Source: Nodosilinea sp. LEGE 06152 (lineage in GTDB: Bacteria; Cyanobacteriota; Cyanobacteriia; Phormidesmidales; Phormidesmidaceae). From it: a DNA stretch of 64,000 nt. The notes beneath the pieces were generated by a model. It saw only the letters and a list, made by a program, of their open reading frames with translations. It was not told the origin of the DNA and made no database searches. Both the position numbers and the translations under genes were made by a program. This document shows, piece by piece, positions 1-8,141 of the stretch. How positions within the stretch are numbered: the first letter of the stretch is position 1; each line of letters starts with the position of its first letter. The DNA is taken from the NCBI RefSeq assembly GCF_015207525.1, contig NZ_JADEWR010000001.1, forward strand, positions 384,597 to 448,596, given 5' to 3'.

Positions 1-215
1 CTTTCGAGGTGAAGCGCGATCGCGGTCGAGTCGGGAATTACCAACTCACCGTCTTTTAGCACGGGCACCTGGCGCTGGCCCGACATCTGAAACACTTCAA
101 CCTGCCCTACACCAGGGGTTACTTCGACTTTGCGGTAGGGCACCTGCTTGTAGTCGAGAATCAGCCGAATCTTTTCGGAGAAAGAGGAGGCTTCAAACTG
201 GTACAGCTCTAGCAT
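1..215 (-). CDS. Glutathione S-transferase family protein (N-terminal part, cut by window edge)
   Basis: Only the first 71 codons are inside the window; the gene continues past position 1. The visible part is the thioredoxin-like N-terminal domain of a GST: it opens MLELYQFEASSFSEKIRL, contains the cis-proline segment QVPVL near residue 52, and then the glutathione gamma-glutamyl-binding motif PDSTAIALHLE. The family conjugates glutathione or uses it in peroxidase or isomerase reactions in the cytosol; the substrate cannot be told from this fragment. It lies 8 bp downstream of the DUF4230 gene on the same strand, so the two are probably co-transcribed. Confidence 0.85.
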   Translation of the reverse strand, partial: MLELYQFEASSFSEKIRLILDYKQVPYRKVEVTPGVGQVEVFQMSGQRQVPVLKDGELVIPDSTAIALHLE

Positions 216-223
216 GACAATCC

Positions 224-1087
224 TTATTGGCCGGGTTCTGGGGGCGGAGTGGGTACTGCTAAACCCGGTAACACTGTATCGCTATTTGCAGGCGCTGCAC
301 AGGCGGAATTAGTCGGTGGCTGGGTGGTGACGGTGACGGTTTCAAACCCAGCGGTGGCAAGCAACTGCCCCACAGTGACCTCGGCACGGCGGTTGGCCTC
401 GGCCAGCAGGCCCTCACTACAGGCAGCTTCTTCTATTTTAATTAGGGCTTCCTGCTGGGCACGCTCTTGCAGCTCGGGGGCCACATCTGGCCCCAGGCCC
501 AAAAAGCCCCGGCTGTAGTCAAACACGTTTGATTTGCTGAGATCAATTTTGCTGTCGAGAATTTTGGGTGGCGGCAGGGTGATCTGAATCGCATCGTCGC
601 CGGTCACCTGCACGTTAGCGGCGGTGAGTTCGGCCAGGTCAACTCCGGCCCGCACCTCGCCGTAGGCAATGTAGAGCAAATTGGTAGAACCAATCACGTA
701 GCCCGCCAGGGTGCGATCGCTCTTGGTTGGCACCACTGCCTCCATGGCAAAAATCGCCGTGGTTAGCTCGCTGGCCCCGCGCAGCTGCTGAACGACGACG
801 GACCGCACATCCACCTGCGGCTCCGCCGGAGCCGGGGTAAGCATAATGCGCACGCCTTCGAGAAAGCGATCGCCCGAGCGCCAAAACCCAACCCCCGCCA
901 CAACGCCCACCAGCACCGCGCCACCGAGCAGCGCGTTAAAAACCGTGCGAATGGGCCGAAAGGGCGATCGACGAGGCGGCGGCGGCACGGGCGTGGGGAT
1001 AGGCCAAGGCTCAGCCGGAACGCTGGGGTCTACAAAGCGCGGCGGCAGCGGGTCGGGCAGTTTGCGATCGGGAGGTGCAGGGCGCAT
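224..1087 (-). CDS. DUF4230 domain membrane-anchored protein
   Basis: The product is 287 residues. A proline-rich cytoplasmic N-terminus (residues 1-45) leads to one membrane segment at about 47-69, followed by an outward-facing DUF4230 domain at about 95-250. The domain is recognisable from its pattern of a short beta segment with 'IAYGEVRAGVDL' and the later 'ITLPPPKILDSKID' and 'EEAACSEGLLAEANRRAE' segments. The biochemical role of DUF4230 is not known to me. The C-terminus is again Pro-rich. The gene is 8 bp upstream of the GST gene and probably shares its transcript. The start is the ATG at 1085-1087, just upstream of the Pro-rich leader; a later start would still keep the membrane segment. 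Confidence 0.8.
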   Translation of the reverse strand: MRPAPPDRKLPDPLPPRFVDPSVPAEPWPIPTPVPPPPRRSPFRPIRTVFNALLGGAVLVGVVAGVGFWRSGDRFLEGVRIMLTPAPAEPQVDVRSVVVQQLRGASELTTAIFAMEAVVPTKSDRTLAGYVIGSTNLLYIAYGEVRAGVDLAELTAANVQVTGDDAIQITLPPPKILDSKIDLSKSNVFDYSRGFLGLGPDVAPELQERAQQEALIKIEEAACSEGLLAEANRRAEVTVGQLLATAGFETVTVTTQPPTNSACAAPANSDTVLPGLAVPTPPPEPGQ

Positions 1088-1205
1088 GGGCGGAGAGTAG
1101 GTATTAAACGGACAAATGGATGATGTTAAGGAAGGCGAGAAATATAGTTCAAGTGTACTTTCTTTTGCGAGTTATTCTTAGACTTGAGTTTTGGGTAGAC
1201 AAGAT

Positions 1206-1604
1206 TTAAGGCTGAAAGCGAAGGTTGCGGAGCGGTCTAGCTTGAGCAATGGTTTCAAAATCGCGATCGTTGTGAACTAAAAGTAAATCGTTTTCGATTG
1301 CAGATTGAGCAATGCAACAGTCAACTGGGCTGCGAACGGTCAACCCCTGACGGCGTAAATCATAGTAAATACGAGCAGCGGCTTGCCAAGAGGAAGCCGT
1401 TAGCTCAACGTAGTCCTGTTCATCGAGATAAGTCGAGAGAATTGTCCACTCTTGCTCATTTAAGCTGCCCTGAAGCAGTTCCAGCTGAGTGAATCGGTTG
1501 AGTAAGACCTGGCGAGCGGCAATTAAAGTTTCAAGCTGCTGGCGCACTTGACCGCTGCGATCGCGAAAGACACTAATCCAAACTGATGTATCAATCAGCA
1601 GCAT
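1206..1604 (-). CDS. VapC-like PIN-domain ribonuclease toxin
   Basis: A 132-residue PIN-domain protein, the usual size for VapC. The N-terminus MLLIDTSVWISVFRD carries the first metal-binding Asp, and the C-terminal part has 'DCCIAQSAIEND' and 'HNDRDF' with the other acidic residues of the active site. Such toxins cleave tRNA or rRNA when released from the antitoxin. I chose the ATG at 1602-1604, not an upstream in-frame codon, because the protein should begin directly with the first beta strand and because this start overlaps the antitoxin stop by 14 bp, the usual translational coupling in such pairs. Confidence 0.85.
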   Translation of the reverse strand: MLLIDTSVWISVFRDRSGQVRQQLETLIAARQVLLNRFTQLELLQGSLNEQEWTILSTYLDEQDYVELTASSWQAAARIYYDLRRQGLTVRSPVDCCIAQSAIENDLLLVHNDRDFETIAQARPLRNLRFQP

Positions 1605-1803
1605 GGCGAGTTTCGCGCAGGGCTTTATGGTCAAAATCGGGAGAAAAACGAATTTTCCCTGCTAGGTCGAGCAAGTTCTTCTTACGCCGTGATTTGACAA
1701 GTTCCTGCAGGGCAAGACTCAATAACTCTTCCTGGCTGGTGAGCTTTGTGAGCTGCAGCGCTTCCTCAAGCAGTTTTTCGTCGATATTGAGCGTAATTTC
1801 CAT
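1591..1803 (-). CDS. VapB-like antitoxin
   Basis: A 70-residue protein beginning MEITLNIDEKLLEEALQL, the ribbon-helix-helix pattern of VapB-type (DUF2191-like) antitoxins. Residues 1-40 would bind DNA and dimerise; the rest (LLDLAGKIRFSPDFDHKALR) would wrap and block the toxin's PIN active site. The gene is directly upstream of the PIN toxin and overlaps it by 14 bp. A longer reading frame runs on upstream, but it is antisense to the end of the GH116 gene's transcript and has no family resemblance, so the ATG at 1801-1803 is taken. Autoregulation by binding its own promoter is typical of the family. Confidence 0.85.
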   Translation of the reverse strand: MEITLNIDEKLLEEALQLTKLTSQEELLSLALQELVKSRRKKNLLDLAGKIRFSPDFDHKALRETRHAAD

Positions 1804-1871
1804 AGGGAACAGACCTACATGAAAACGATCCAACAGGAAAGCTGCTGCGTCGCCTTCCATCCTAGCCCGAC

Positions 1872-4373
1872 CTAGAAATTCCGACCTGCGGTTAACACAG
1901 CGTACAAACCCCAGATCGCCATGGGGCGCATGTAGTGGCAGGCACGGTAGGTCCCCAGGGCGGTAATCGCCTCGGGGGTGCGAAATTGCAGACCGTAAGC
2001 GTAGATCTGCTGCACGACGGATTCGGCGATCGCCATGGCCTCTTCCCGCTTGCCCATCTGGGCAAGGAAGGCGGCCAGGCCAAAGTTGATGCCGATCCAC
2101 ACCTCCTGCTGGTGGGTGCTGTCGGGGTCTTCGGGGCTGCCATCGGGCAACACACCATTTGCCGCGCCGATCGCCATTTTCAGCGTCGCGGCGCTAAAGT
2201 TGCCCAGCTGTGCTCCCTCAAACTTTTGCTGAGGCGGCCGTTCCTGGCTTTGAACGACCTGGTTAAACTTCACAAAGCAGGCGTCGTAAATAGCATCGAG
2301 GGCCGACAGGGTAAATTCGTCCTCAACTAAATCGGCCAGGCCCAGGTGACGCACCATAAACTGGCCGCAGAGCTGGTCGGCCATCACCACATCCGAGCCG
2401 CTGCCCGTATCAAGGCGGTAGTAGCGGCCATTCCACAGCTTGGGGTGGTAGGCCTTGAGGCCGTTGTCGAGCCAGCGGCGGTACTGGCTGAGCAAAATTG
2501 GGGTGTTGCCGGGGGCCAGACCAGCGGCGGTGAGGATTTCTGCGATCGCGATCGCAGCCTCCATTGCCCCCAGCCACAGCCCGCCGCAGTAGGCGCTAAT
2601 GCCCTTCAGCTGCCAGTCGTCGAAGGTCTGGTCGGGAGCCCCCTCGTTTTCGGGAATGCCGTCGCCGTCCTTGTCAAACTGCTTGAGGTATTGCAGGGTA
2701 TCGACCACCGCTGGCCAGCAGTCTTTGAGAAAGGCTACATCTGTCGCCCCAGTGAACTGGTAGGCGCGGTAAACCTGGAGCACAAAGTCGCTGCCCAGGT
2801 CTTTCCACAGGTTGCAGTCTTGGTAGCTGGTGTAGTTGGTCTGCGCCCAGGGGTGCTCGTTGGGGGCACCTAGGTCGTGGGGCGTCGCACCTTTCAGCTT
2901 GCGCTTCGCCGGAGGCTGCTCTAGCCCCATGGTGACGTAGTAGCCGATGATGCGGGTGCGATCGTCCTGGGCGGGGATGGCGCGAGCAAAGGCGCGCAGC
3001 ACGGCTTTCTCTAGCTCGGGCCACAGCAGCAGGGTGGCAAAACCGCCGTAGAGGCGCACATCCAGGCTTTCGTACCAGCGGTAGTCGATGCACTCCAGCA
3101 CCGCAAACTGGCCCACGGGGTCGGCCTCGGTAGCGGCGCTCCACAGGGTGCCGCCGCTGGCCAGGTCGTACAGTTCGTTAAACAGCGCCATTTTGAACCA
3201 GTCGGGCAGGTCGAGCCGATCGAGAATCGGCTGCTGCCAGGCGGCGATCGCCTGCTGCCAGGTTTTGTATTCGGTCAGGGCATCGAAGGCGATCGCCCGC
3301 GCATTGCGGCCATCGGTGCCAAAGAAATCGGTGTAGCGGCGGTAGTTGTTCACCCCAGTGGCAAATTCTGTCACGGGCAAATCCCATGCCAGGGCAACGG
3401 GGATCTGGCGGGTTTCGCCGGGTTGCAGGGTAAAGCGGAGGGCGATCGCACAGCCGATCTGCTCGCCTTCCTCGGCCGGGGACGTATCCAGCAAATTCAT
3501 CAGCCGACCCAGTTTGGCGAACGAATCCCACAGGTCGCGCCCGTCGCCCGTCGGGTTCCAGCGCAAATCGTAGGAGACCTCTACACCGGGGTCATCCAGC
3601 GCGGCGATGCACCACTGGCCATTGCCCTCTTTGGGGTCGCCCTGCCAAGCCCCATTCATTACCAGCGCCTTAAGGCCGTCGGCGTTGATGAATTCGTTGA
3701 AGTTGCCTGCACTCTTTCCCAGGGCGGGCACGTAGTCGTAGTAGGGGCTGCCGTCGTCGCGCAGCAGCACCTCCGGAGATTTTTGCGTGTTGGTGAACCA
3801 GCCCACCATGTTTTGCCAGCTCACCATCAGGCTCAGGGTGATGGGGGTGGTGGTGGGATTATGGGCCGTCCACTCAAACGCGACGACGGGATAGCTAGCT
3901 TCTTTGTAGTTATCGGGCCAGATCGGCGAAATCTGCTCGCAGGTAATTTGGGCGCGAAACACATTCTCGTAGCGGTACCAGCTGCGCGGATACAGCGCGT
4001 GGTAGCTGCCCGTAGTGCGAGCCTTGGTCGATGCCGGGTACCACGACCACGACGACAGACTGCCATCCTCGGGTGGCTGGGTGCTGAGAGCGTAGGTCTG
4101 GGTTCTGCCGCCCCCCTGCTCCCACAAGCTAAACTGGCATCCCGGAAAGCTGCCGAACACGTGCTCGCCGCCATCTATATGCCAGAGGTTGAAGTCGCCA
4201 CTGGGCGATCGCCCTACACAGCCAGCCCCCAGCCCGCCCAGGGGTGCTCCGTGGTTGGGGCCATCGTCGAGGTTGCTGGCGTAGCGCACGATGTAGTGGT
4301 GCTCCCACGGCTGGCCGAGGGGTCGCTGCCACGCCTGGGACGGAATTTGGGGAAGAGGTAGGGTTTCAGTCAT
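1872..4373 (-). CDS. GH116 family glycosidase (non-lysosomal glucosylceramidase-like)
   Basis: An 833-residue protein resembling GBA2-type beta-glucosidases of family GH116. An N-terminal beta-sandwich (about 1-330, with GGLGAGCVGRSPSGDFNLWH near residue 46) is followed by an (alpha/alpha)6 catalytic domain. The segment 'QFAVLECIDYRWYESLDVR' around residue 427 matches the region of the family's nucleophile Glu, and 'DQTFDDW' near 581-587 carries the acid/base Asp. I did not assign the exact nucleophile because neighbouring acidic residues differ from the human enzyme. There is no signal peptide, so it probably acts in the cytosol or at the inner face of a membrane on a beta-glucoside or glucolipid; the real substrate is unknown. 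The ATG at 4371-4373 fits the family N-terminus. Confidence 0.88.
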   Translation of the reverse strand: MTETLPLPQIPSQAWQRPLGQPWEHHYIVRYASNLDDGPNHGAPLGGLGAGCVGRSPSGDFNLWHIDGGEHVFGSFPGCQFSLWEQGGGRTQTYALSTQPPEDGSLSSWSWYPASTKARTTGSYHALYPRSWYRYENVFRAQITCEQISPIWPDNYKEASYPVVAFEWTAHNPTTTPITLSLMVSWQNMVGWFTNTQKSPEVLLRDDGSPYYDYVPALGKSAGNFNEFINADGLKALVMNGAWQGDPKEGNGQWCIAALDDPGVEVSYDLRWNPTGDGRDLWDSFAKLGRLMNLLDTSPAEEGEQIGCAIALRFTLQPGETRQIPVALAWDLPVTEFATGVNNYRRYTDFFGTDGRNARAIAFDALTEYKTWQQAIAAWQQPILDRLDLPDWFKMALFNELYDLASGGTLWSAATEADPVGQFAVLECIDYRWYESLDVRLYGGFATLLLWPELEKAVLRAFARAIPAQDDRTRIIGYYVTMGLEQPPAKRKLKGATPHDLGAPNEHPWAQTNYTSYQDCNLWKDLGSDFVLQVYRAYQFTGATDVAFLKDCWPAVVDTLQYLKQFDKDGDGIPENEGAPDQTFDDWQLKGISAYCGGLWLGAMEAAIAIAEILTAAGLAPGNTPILLSQYRRWLDNGLKAYHPKLWNGRYYRLDTGSGSDVVMADQLCGQFMVRHLGLADLVEDEFTLSALDAIYDACFVKFNQVVQSQERPPQQKFEGAQLGNFSAATLKMAIGAANGVLPDGSPEDPDSTHQQEVWIGINFGLAAFLAQMGKREEAMAIAESVVQQIYAYGLQFRTPEAITALGTYRACHYMRPMAIWGLYAVLTAGRNF

Positions 4374-4473
4374 CCCAGAATTTTACCGGAGCGGGTTAAT
4401 TTATAGAATCTCCCCAAAATTGAACCCGATCACGAATGAGGCCAGCGATCGCAGCTTCATCACCCAACACTTA

Positions 4474-4962
4474 TTAAATTTCGTCGGCAAACCTCAAAAT
4501 CCTTTGGTACAGCCGATGGCTGATGCGAAAGCCTGCCTGCTCCACCAGCGTATCCATCAACCGCCGCACGCTGGGAATTAGCGCCTTTTTTTTAGCCAGG
4601 ACAATGATGCCAAAAATACCGATCACCGATAGCTCCAGATCATGGGCAACCTGGCGACCCCGGCGCTCGTTCATCAATAGATCGTCGGCCTTGAGCTGTA
4701 AGGCCAGGGCGATCGCGTGGGTTTCGCCCAAATCGAGCTGTTTACCCGGCTGCATAGCCTCAGCGATCGCCAGTTCCGAGGGGGCCTGCACGTGAACCCA
4801 GCCAGACGAAAGCACTGCCTGAACACGAGCATTTTTGGCGGTTGCTAAATCGTTAGCCGCGACCTCTGAAATAATGACGGTGCCGTAGATAGATTCCAAC
4901 AGCCAAAGATAATCAATCAAGGCCAAACTGCCCAAAGACGAGGCGTCGCTTACTAGGATCAT
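4474..4962 (-). CDS. DUF3368 PIN-like toxin
   Basis: A 162-residue protein with a PIN-like fold: the start MILVSDASSLGSLALIDY carries the first acidic residue, 'LDLGETHAIALAL' the central Glu, and 'LLMNERRGRQVA' the next part of the active site, as in the DUF3368 family. These proteins are paired with UPF0175 antitoxins and are thought to be nucleases. The start ATG at 4960-4962 overlaps the upstream gene's stop codon in an ATGA arrangement, which decides the start against an in-frame codon 18 bp upstream. The partner gene and the overlap support a type II toxin-antitoxin pair. Confidence 0.85.
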   Translation of the reverse strand: MILVSDASSLGSLALIDYLWLLESIYGTVIISEVAANDLATAKNARVQAVLSSGWVHVQAPSELAIAEAMQPGKQLDLGETHAIALALQLKADDLLMNERRGRQVAHDLELSVIGIFGIIVLAKKKALIPSVRRLMDTLVEQAGFRISHRLYQRILRFADEI

Positions 4963-5210
4963 AGCCAACCTCGGCTCCACAGGTTTTTCATGTCTTCGTC
5001 AAATTCTTGCACGTCGTAGTGAATGCAACCACCGCAATTGCCGACATATTTTTGAAACTCCATCAGGTGCATGTCAGCAATTTGGCTGGCACCCCCCAGC
5101 GTGACCTGCTCCTGCTCAAACAGGGCGATCGCAATTTCTCTTAGCCAGTTGGCTCTAGAAAAGGTAGGGTCTTGAGCAATCTCATCTGGAATATTAAGGG
5201 CGATTTTCAT
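4959..5210 (-). CDS. UPF0175 family antitoxin-like protein
   Basis: An 83-residue protein: MKIALNIPDEIAQDP, then 'REIAIALFEQEQVTLGGASQIADM', the pattern of the UPF0175 family, a helix-turn-helix-like fold found upstream of DUF3368 genes. It is expected to bind the toxin and the operon's own promoter. It differs from plain UPF0175 proteins in having a Cys/Gly segment (VGNCGGCIHYDVQ) near residues 55-67; whether the two cysteines bind metal cannot be told. The stop overlaps the toxin start by 4 bp. The ATG at 5208-5210 is taken because the family begins exactly here. Confidence 0.85.
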   Translation of the reverse strand: MKIALNIPDEIAQDPTFSRANWLREIAIALFEQEQVTLGGASQIADMHLMEFQKYVGNCGGCIHYDVQEFDEDMKNLWSRGWL

Positions 5211-5670
5211 AGTGGAGAGTTGGCGCAATACTGGTGCTATTTGAAACCGGACTTTTATGGCGTGAATGCAGGTGTTTATCTCTGAAACCTAAGTTTCTTT
5301 GGGCTTTTTGTTGGCAAAGCGTTAATGGTCAAATAAATTTGGAATTCATTCAAAAAAACCTGCAACCTTTGATGGTGTGAGCTAAAAAGTGTGGTCACCA
5401 TACAAGTTCTCGCCGAGGCGAGTTCTGATGACTCCTCTGTCATAGGCCAATAGTGCAGGCTATGTGCTTGTTTTATATGTGTTTTCTCGCCAGATCTATG
5501 AAAGCCAACAAATACTTTTATACCCATGCTGCTGCTACAGATATCCTATGACATCACATAAAGATATCCCTCGATGTTTTCCGTGCTCACTTTGGGCAAT
5601 TGTTTAGGCGCTGTTTCTGGCCTGTCTGCGACGGGAATGCTAGAGAGACTATTCCTTCGAGGTTACCGGT
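5211..5670. other. 460-bp AT-richer spacer, no convincing gene
   Basis: This gap separates the UPF0175 gene (leftward) from the C1 peptidase gene (rightward) and must hold both promoters. It is clearly richer in A and T than the flanking genes. A short palindrome (CTCGCC-GA-GGCGAG) is visible at 5409-5422. An 83-codon open frame on the minus strand (5276-5527) has no family resemblance and no ribosome-binding site, and is not called. Confidence 0.5.
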
Positions 5671-6966
5671 ATGTTTACGCAGAACCGCAAGTTTCGTATT
5701 GGCGGTTATAAACCGGGTGAAAAGCCAGACAACGTCAAACATCACCAAATCGGTCGGTTTAGGAAGGTGAATCTGCCCCCTCGAGTAGATCTGCGTAAGC
5801 ATATGACTGAGGTAGAAGCGCAGGTTGGCAACAGCTGCGTAGCCAACGCCTTTGTAGGGGCCTACGAGTATCTGGCCAAGCGCGACCTGGGGGATGCCGC
5901 CGACGTTAGTCGCCTGTTTGTGTACTACAACGCGCGATCGCAGACCGGCAGCCACAATGAAGACGGCGGCACTCAGATGTACTGCGCGATCGAAACCCTG
6001 ATGCAGCACGGTGCCTGTTCCGAAGATCTCTGGCCCAACGACGAAGACCTGATCTTTACTGAACCCGATGCCGATGCCTATGACCACGCCGCCAACTTCA
6101 AAATCATTGAGGCCGAGACCATTGACACCGATCTAGACCTCTGGCGGCACACCCTGGCTGAGGGCTACCCCATCGCCTTTGCCCTCAATACCTTTGAGTC
6201 GTTTGACGAGGCCACCCGTAATAAAGGCCGGGTGCCTCAGCCCAAGCGCTCCGACAACGTGCGTGAAACTCACGGCTGGCACGCCATGCTGTGCGTGGGC
6301 TACTCCGATAAAGACCGCATGTTCATTGTGCGCAATTCCTGGGGGCCGGAGTGGGGCGATCGCGGCTACTGCTACGTTCCCTACGATTACGTCATCCACG
6401 ACGACTACAACGGTCACGATTCTTGGATCATCAAATCGCTCAGCGACCTAGACTTTAGCACCGAAGTTTGGGAGGACGACGAGTCATTCTTTGCCGACGA
6501 TAGCTCCCTTTTACTCTACGAGTTCTACATCCACACCGAAGACCCAGAGGGCTTTACAGAGGCACTCGAAGCCCTCTGCCTAAACTACGTTGAAAGCGAG
6601 GACGACTACTACTTCGACTACGGGTATGAAGAATCCGAAGGCAGCCCCTACCGGCTAGACATTCTTAACTTTGATCTACCCATCGATGACGCCACCGAAT
6701 TCATCGAAACCCTTGATGCTCTATGCCAGGACTACGCTGTAGATGATGCCTACAGCTTTAGCTACGGCAATGATTCTGAGGCGGAAGAAACCGAAGAAGA
6801 CTACTCCGAAGAAGAATCTGAAGCGGAGGAAGACTACTCCGAAGAAGAATTTGAAGCGGAAGAATCTGAGGAAGAAGAACCCGAAGAAGAGGATTATTCT
6901 GAGGAAGAGCTTGAGGAAGAAAACGAGGAATCTGAAGCGGAGGAAGATTACTCCGAAGAAGAATAA
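5671..6966 (+). CDS. Papain-like (C1) cysteine peptidase with acidic EDYSEEE-repeat tail
   Basis: A 431-residue protein with no signal peptide. Residues about 35-260 form a papain-like domain: oxyanion-hole Gln51 and nucleophile Cys56 in EAQVGNSCVANAF, His204 in HGWHAMLCVGY, Asn222 in RNSWGPEWGDRGY. All catalytic residues are present, so the domain looks active, but there is no obvious inhibitory propeptide. Residues about 281-366 hold two related modules, each with an E-x-L-x-ALC-x-x-Y core followed by Tyr/Phe-rich strands ending in YG. Residues 368-431 are an acidic tail: 43 of 64 are Asp or Glu, none is Lys or Arg, and EDYSEEE occurs four times, the last being the C-terminus. The role of the tail is unknown. 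A GAGG about 10 bases upstream supports the ATG at 5671. The next gene is convergent. Confidence 0.85.
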   Translation: MFTQNRKFRIGGYKPGEKPDNVKHHQIGRFRKVNLPPRVDLRKHMTEVEAQVGNSCVANAFVGAYEYLAKRDLGDAADVSRLFVYYNARSQTGSHNEDGGTQMYCAIETLMQHGACSEDLWPNDEDLIFTEPDADAYDHAANFKIIEAETIDTDLDLWRHTLAEGYPIAFALNTFESFDEATRNKGRVPQPKRSDNVRETHGWHAMLCVGYSDKDRMFIVRNSWGPEWGDRGYCYVPYDYVIHDDYNGHDSWIIKSLSDLDFSTEVWEDDESFFADDSSLLLYEFYIHTEDPEGFTEALEALCLNYVESEDDYYFDYGYEESEGSPYRLDILNFDLPIDDATEFIETLDALCQDYAVDDAYSFSYGNDSEAEETEEDYSEEESEAEEDYSEEEFEAEESEEEEPEEEDYSEEELEEENEESEAEEDYSEEE

Positions 6967-6981
6967 ATAGGGTGAGCTGCG

Positions 6982-7007
6982 GTGCGTCATTGCCTCACGT
7001 GACGCAC
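6982..7007. terminator. Stem-loop between convergent genes (GTGCGTCA hairpin)
   Basis: An 8-bp perfect stem, GTGCGTCA at 6982-6989 and TGACGCAC at 7000-7007, lies 15 bp past the C1 peptidase stop and just before the stop of the convergent Uma2 gene. It has no strong T-run. The same arms recur at 12879-12906 between another convergent pair, so it may be a dispersed palindromic repeat used as a transcription end. Confidence 0.45.
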
Positions 7008-7022
7008 TCTACAAAAATAGAA

Positions 7023-7604
7023 CTATTCCTGAGCACCCGCGACAAAAAGTTGAGCTGCCGTAAGGTTTAAGTTTGCGAACTGGAGCGATTCTAGCTGCTG
7101 ATTGCCCGCAAAGGTACCCACAGCTGTGAATCCCTGGCCCTGCTGTGCCAGTACCAGCACCGTCTGGTCTTGAGGGTTAATAATCCAATATTCTGGAATG
7201 CCTAAATCTTCATACTGGGCGCGTTTAGCGATGTAGTCGCGCTCCCACTGCAGTTCCCCAGGGCTAACCACCTCGACTACTAGGGTCGGCGGCGGCATCG
7301 TCAGGCGAATGGTGTTGCGCTTGGCCAGGAGCTGAATGTGTTCGGGCTGAATTACCGTCAGGTCGGGGTAGCGATTCTTCGGCTCGCCCCTGACCTCAAG
7401 CTCTAGGCCGTGACCCCGCACTCGGTCTATTCCTAACAGCAGTGCAAAGATCAGCAGCAAGCGATTGGCAATCTGCACGTTTTGCCCTGACTCTGGCGGC
7501 ACCTCAATTAACTCTCCATTAAATAGCTCGTAAACGTTCTCTGTGCCGTCGTCATAGGCCAGATAGTCGTCAAAGCTATAGAATCTTGGCCGAGTCTGCA
7601 CCAT
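7023..7604 (-). CDS. Uma2 family putative restriction-endonuclease-like protein (DUF820)
   Basis: A 193-residue protein with the Uma2/DUF820 pattern: 'YDDGTENVYELFNGELIEVPPESG' near the N-terminus, then 'RYPDLTVIQPEH', 'PPTLVVEVVSPGE' and 'YEDLGIPEYWIINPQDQTVLVL'. These make up a PD-(D/E)XK-like nuclease fold with Asp, Glu and following polar residues of the active site. The family is greatly expanded in cyanobacteria and its job is unclear. A second, distant member lies at 62386-62982. The gene faces the C1 peptidase gene tail to tail. Confidence 0.85.
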   Translation of the reverse strand: MVQTRPRFYSFDDYLAYDDGTENVYELFNGELIEVPPESGQNVQIANRLLLIFALLLGIDRVRGHGLELEVRGEPKNRYPDLTVIQPEHIQLLAKRNTIRLTMPPPTLVVEVVSPGELQWERDYIAKRAQYEDLGIPEYWIINPQDQTVLVLAQQGQGFTAVGTFAGNQQLESLQFANLNLTAAQLFVAGAQE

Positions 7605-7755
7605 AGGACAAACAAATGGAGAACTAACTAGCGCTCAGTATTTGAACGTCTTCTTCAGTCTATCTATAAGCACTAAGCAAATGTCGCTCAACATCTCAAA
7701 AATCAAGATTAGCTATCCCTTGTCTTCCTCATCCTCTGCTCCTCAGACCATGCGA

Positions 7756-7880
7756 TAGAATCTAGGCCAGCCTGTGACAAACTATGATTAAGCAAGTCGA
7801 GGCAGAAGTGATGCCCTCCCGGTGCTGACCTTCATTGAGCATGCAGTCCGACAGATAAGGAGACGCCAGAGTGAATGGGA
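7756..7880 (+). repeat. dnaK leader repeat, copy 1
   Basis: About 125 bp that recur at 8139-8275, directly before the true dnaK. Shared landmarks in order are TAGAATCTAGGCCAGCC, GACA-ACTAT-ATTAAG, CGGTGCT-ACCT, CATTGAGCA-GCAG, ACAGATAAGGAGACGCCAGAG-GA and ATGGGA. Copy 2 has a short extra stretch in its middle. Both copies keep AAGGAG 12 bases before the ATG, so the Shine-Dalgarno signal and probably the promoter were duplicated together. Confidence 0.8.
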
Positions 7881-8141
7881 CAGGCCGAGAAGCGCAACCA
7901 GGCCGAAGCACTCACCTTCCAGGCTGAGCGGCTGTTGCGGGAGGTAGCGCTTGATTTTGGTATGCAGTTTGCCCGCGATCGCCGTCGCCGCATCGAAGGG
8001 CTGTTACAGGAGCTGCGCGGCTACCTAGAGCAGAACGACCTAGAGCAGAACGACGAACGCGGCATTGACATAGCCCAGGCCAAGCTGCAGGACGAACTCT
8101 ATGACCTCAACCGTGAGGCCTACCTAGAAGGCGGGATGTAG
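7875..8141 (+). CDS. DnaK lid-only mini-protein (partial dnaK duplication)
   Basis: An 88-codon frame that starts like dnaK (ATGGGA) and jumps at once to the alpha-helical lid: residues 4-84 match DnaK about 527-602 (AEKRN..., [56 protein letters not shown]). It lacks the whole ATPase and peptide-binding beta domains and the Tyr/Gly-rich tail. It has one extra five-residue repeat (NDLEQ), ends with EGGM, and its stop lies where the second leader copy begins. By hand I count roughly 25 synonymous against about 5 amino-acid-changing codon differences from the dnaK match, which suggests selection on the protein, not a decaying pseudogene. It has its own AAGGAG. If made, it would be a small helical bundle; any function is unknown. 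Confidence 0.65.
   Translation: MGQAEKRNQAEALTFQAERLLREVALDFGMQFARDRRRRIEGLLQELRGYLEQNDLEQNDERGIDIAQAKLQDELYDLNREAYLEGGM

Noticed and set aside
3423-4361. Long frame antisense to the GH116 gene
   Set aside because: Typical mirror frame of a GC-rich gene; no family pattern. Similar antisense frames in gyrA (19446-20471) and the BMP gene (45128-46261) were rejected for the same reason.
5276-5527. 83-codon open frame on the minus strand
   Set aside because: No family pattern or ribosome-binding site, composition of a spacer, and it lies in an AT-richer regulatory gap.
6721-6990. Phe-rich frame antisense to the acidic tail
   Set aside because: GAA/GAG repeats read backwards give TTC; an artefact of the acidic repeats.
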